Positions 4,971 to 6,336 of a DNA stretch of 6,336 nt are shown in pieces; the first letter of the stretch is position 1, and each line of letters begins with the position of its first letter. Both the position numbers and the translations under genes were made by a program. The stretch lies in the NCBI GenBank assembly GCA_937890485.1, contig CALBXN010000135.1, positions 1-6,336 on the forward strand. The letters are read 5' to 3'. This stretch comes from an uncultured Treponema sp. (GTDB lineage Bacteria > Spirochaetota > Spirochaetia > Treponematales > Treponemataceae). The notes under the pieces are model-generated. The model had not been told where the DNA came from, did not search any database, and saw only the letters and a list, made by a program, of their open reading frames with translations.

Positions 4971-6218
4971 TTGTTCGATGAATCAAATCCTATGAATTCT
5001 GTAGGTGGTATTCAAGTTTTTGCTTCACTAAAAGAAAAGGGAAGTGTATTAAAGACAATTCCTGATTTTGATGTTTTGTATGAAGATGATTTTCAGCCAA
5101 AAGTTGTTTATTTTGTTGCTTCTTCATTAACTCAAGATGAACTTGAAGATGCCGCTTTCTTAGATGATGTTTCTTTGTGTGCTGATGCTCAATTGATAAC
5201 AAGTGTATCTGATTCTAAAACTTTTGTTCAAGAATCATCTATGGTGGAAGAATCCGCAAATATTTCTGTTGAACAAGAAGTTCCTCTTCAAAAAGAAGAA
5301 TCTGTTACAAATGAAGTTGTTGCAGAAACTATTGTGTCTGCACAACAAAATCAAAATGAAGAACAATCAGAAAAAACTTCTGCAAAGAAAAATACAGAAA
5401 AAAAATCAACAACTACTTCAAATGCAGGAAGTGTTTTAAGAGTTGATTCAAAACGAATTGATTATCTTCTTAATTTGATAAGTGAAACTGTAATTACAAA
5501 GGCTGCATTTAATCAAACTGCAATTCAACTTACAAAGATGCAAAATCAATTGCAGAATGCAGAAACATCTTATAAAGAAAAAGTTCGTCGTTTGATAGAT
5601 TCTGTTCCTGAATATGTTGATTCTGTAAAAAATGGAACAACTTTAAAAGAATTGAAAGCAGAAATAAACGAGGATTTTGGTGATATTTATTCAATGTTTG
5701 ATTCTTTTGATTCTGAGTTCAAAAATATGGCAGGAAAATTCCGTTCATCTACACAAAATCTTGGAAGAATTGCAGGGGAACTTCAAGAAGGTGTGATGAA
5801 AATTCGAATGGTGCCAATTAATCAGATTTTCTCAAGATTTCCTCGAGTCGTTCGTGATTTATGTAAAGATTTAGATAAAAAAGTAAATCTTGTTATCGAA
5901 GGTGAAGATACTGAACTTGACAAGTCTGTTGTAGAAGATTTGCTTGATCCAATTATGCATTGTGTTCGTAATTCTTTGGATCACGGAATCGAAAATCCTT
6001 CTGATCGATTAAAATTAGGAAAAAATGATGAAGGAACTTTGTTGCTTAAAGCAAGTAACGAAGGTAATATGATTGTTATTGATATTATTGATGATGGTCG
6101 TGGAATTGATGTAAATAAAGTAAAAAACATATTTTGCCTGTTGTGCTTGGATGGACAGAATGAACATCAACAAAAATGTGGCAATAAAAGAGATTCTTTT
6201 CATATCATTAAAGCTTAA
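4971..6218 (+). CDS. cheA: CheA middle fragment (P2, P3, partial P4 ATPase)
   Basis: Second open frame of the broken cheA. The frame is open from about 4887 and reads YSLLSEYEVLELKELCEGAQ before the TTG at 4971, clearly CheA sequence, so this TTG is not a natural start. Numbered from 4971: P2-like CheY-binding domain about 1-80 (FDESNPMNSVGGIQVF, KTIPDFDVLYED); a low-complexity Glu/Gln/Lys/Ser linker about 80-152; P3 dimerisation helices about 155-290, beginning LRVDSKRIDYLLNLISETV and longer than enteric P3, as in treponemes; then the P4 ATPase with N box (HCVRNSLDHGIE, 330-341, Asn334) and G1 box (DDGRGID, 374-380). From about residue 386 (IFCLLCLDGQ...) CheA similarity is lost. The F and G2 boxes and P5 are absent, so no kinase activity or CheW coupling is expected. 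Confidence 0.8.
   Translation: MFDESNPMNSVGGIQVFASLKEKGSVLKTIPDFDVLYEDDFQPKVVYFVASSLTQDELEDAAFLDDVSLCADAQLITSVSDSKTFVQESSMVEESANISVEQEVPLQKEESVTNEVVAETIVSAQQNQNEEQSEKTSAKKNTEKKSTTTSNAGSVLRVDSKRIDYLLNLISETVITKAAFNQTAIQLTKMQNQLQNAETSYKEKVRRLIDSVPEYVDSVKNGTTLKELKAEINEDFGDIYSMFDSFDSEFKNMAGKFRSSTQNLGRIAGELQEGVMKIRMVPINQIFSRFPRVVRDLCKDLDKKVNLVIEGEDTELDKSVVEDLLDPIMHCVRNSLDHGIENPSDRLKLGKNDEGTLLLKASNEGNMIVIDIIDDGRGIDVNKVKNIFCLLCLDGQNEHQQKCGNKRDSFHIIKA
6126..6203 (-). pseudogene. 5' end of a secreted-protein gene, cut off inside cheA
   Basis: Read leftwards from the ATG at 6203, the minus strand encodes MKRISFIATFLLMFILSIQA followed by QQAKYVF: two basic residues, a 14-residue hydrophobic core and a good signal peptidase site after Ala20 (SIQA) or Ala23. 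This is a convincing signal peptide of a secreted or periplasmic protein. After about residue 27 the frame runs into the antisense of cheA and stops at 6015 with low-complexity Asn/Ile residues, so only the first ~26 codons look native. A TATAAT (6232-6227) sits about 24 bases upstream of the ATG; no clear ribosome binding site is seen. The mature domain, and so the function, is unknown. Confidence 0.5.
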
Positions 6219-6226
6219 GTTATGGT

Positions 6227-6232
6227 ATTATA
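6227..6232 (-). promoter_or_regulatory. Candidate -10 box for the truncated secreted gene
   Basis: TATAAT on the minus strand, 23 bases before the ATG at 6203. The region 17 bases further upstream is the A/T tract of the terminator, with no good -35 box. It supports the view that 6203 is a real gene start, but is weak alone in such AT-rich DNA. Confidence 0.3.
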
Positions 6233-6248
6233 GTTGCAAATATAGCAT

Positions 6249-6285
6249 AAAAAAAGCAGTTACAATTATCTGTAACTGCTTTTTT
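6249..6285 (-). terminator. Bidirectional intrinsic terminator downstream of tRNA-Phe
   Basis: Perfect 9-bp stem GCAGTTACA (6256-6264) and TGTAACTGC (6271-6279) with loop ATTATC. It is flanked by seven A (6249-6255) and six T (6280-6285), so a U-tract follows the hairpin in both directions. On the minus strand it starts just after the tRNA CCA end (6288), where a tRNA transcript should terminate. From the plus strand it would also stop transcription coming out of the broken cheA. Confidence 0.85.
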
Positions 6286-6287
6286 CT

Positions 6288-6336
6288 TGGTGGTGCCACC
6301 AGGAATCGAACCGGGGACACAAGGATTTTCAGTCCT
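6288..6336 (-). tRNA. tRNA-Phe (GAA), 3' part, runs off the window
   Basis: The 3' 49 bases of a tRNA on the minus strand. From the window edge inward: anticodon stem AGGA, loop CTGAAAA with anticodon GAA (6330-6328), stem TCCTT, five-base variable loop GTGTC, T arm CCCGG-TTCGATT-CCTGG, acceptor strand TGGCACC, discriminator A and an encoded CCA (6290-6288). The pattern GACTGAAAATCC followed by GTGTC is typical of bacterial tRNA-Phe. The middle T-stem pair (51-63) is a C-U mismatch, so the stem has four rather than five pairs. The D arm and 5' acceptor strand lie outside the window. The first base of the anticodon stem is also outside. Confidence 0.92.

Larger units (their letters stand above)
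4378..6218 (+). pseudogene. cheA: cheA chemotaxis histidine kinase, frameshifted and 3'-truncated
   Basis: CheA takes signals from chemoreceptors through CheW, autophosphorylates a histidine in P1 and passes the phosphate to CheY. Here the gene is readable only in two frames: P1 in the first (4378 to about 4896), then the tail of the P1-P2 linker, P2, P3 and the start of P4 in another (about 4896 to about 6125). Rejoining the frames at the run CTTTA near 4894-4898 gives a continuous ...DEIILLLSEYEVLELKE..., consistent with loss of one T. CheA similarity ends after DDGRGIDVNKVK; the F box, G2 box and the whole CheW-binding P5 domain are missing, and the last ~30 codons to the TAA at 6216-6218 are unrelated. 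As written the locus cannot make an active kinase. It could be a genuine pseudogene or a product of sequencing or assembly error. Confidence 0.8.

Noticed and set aside
4971..4973. TTG at 4971 as a genuine start of a separate P2-P3 protein
   Set aside because: CheA-like sequence continues in frame upstream to about 4896, and no ribosome binding site precedes the TTG. It is only the first start-like codon after the frameshift.
5203..5439. Plus-strand frame of 78 codons in the cheA linker
   Set aside because: Its Leu/Lys/Gln-rich composition is what the low-complexity Glu/Ser/Lys linker gives in a shifted frame; it is not a gene.
6131..6218. Tail of the cheA frame (IFCLLCLDGQ...) as an alternative CheA C-terminus
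   Set aside because: It lacks the F and G2 boxes and P5, and the same DNA makes much better sense on the minus strand as a signal peptide coding start.
6120..6336. tRNA-Phe as an integration site of a mobile element that disrupted cheA
   Set aside because: No integrase, no repeated tRNA 3' end and no element genes are visible. The tRNA end at 6288 is followed by its own terminator and the break is about 160 bases away.

Overview
The window is AT-rich DNA that looks like a host-associated Treponema or a close spirochaete relative. The CheA resembles Treponema CheA as I remember it (N-terminus, P1 domain, extended P3 helices). Two genes carry signal peptides followed by beta-rich chains, as expected for a two-membrane envelope, and intergenic space is filled with short dispersed hairpin repeats. 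TGA is used as a stop, so the genetic code is standard. The genus is inferred from remembered similarity, not from a search.

Layout. Bases 1-296 carry no gene; they hold two families of palindromic repeats and a duplicated 20-base segment that runs up to the start of ilvB. Bases 300-2012 (+) encode the catalytic subunit of acetolactate synthase (branched-chain amino acid synthesis), complete with all expected motifs. A nested inverted repeat ending in a T-run (2023-2104) separates it from two convergent minus-strand genes. These two (4207-2888 and 2891-2103) overlap by 4 bases and encode exported, probably outer-membrane beta-barrel proteins of unknown function. An AT-rich divergent promoter region (about 4208-4377) separates them from cheA on the plus strand.

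The chemotaxis kinase gene cheA is broken twice. A one-base loss near 4894-4897 moves P2 and everything downstream into another frame. At about 6120-6130 the CheA homology stops in the middle of the ATPase domain. What follows is not CheA: read on the minus strand it is the promoter, start codon and signal peptide of a different secreted protein, which is itself cut off at the same point. Beyond it lie a bidirectional hairpin terminator and the 3' two-thirds of a tRNA-Phe (minus strand, running off the window). Bases from about 6125 to the end therefore look like a different locus joined to cheA, either by a real rearrangement or by an assembly error.

The genes do not form one pathway: ilvB, the barrel pair, cheA and the tRNA are separate units. 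I saw no convincing new biological system. The most useful signals are the cheA/secreted-gene junction, the cheA frameshift, and the covarying hairpin repeats.
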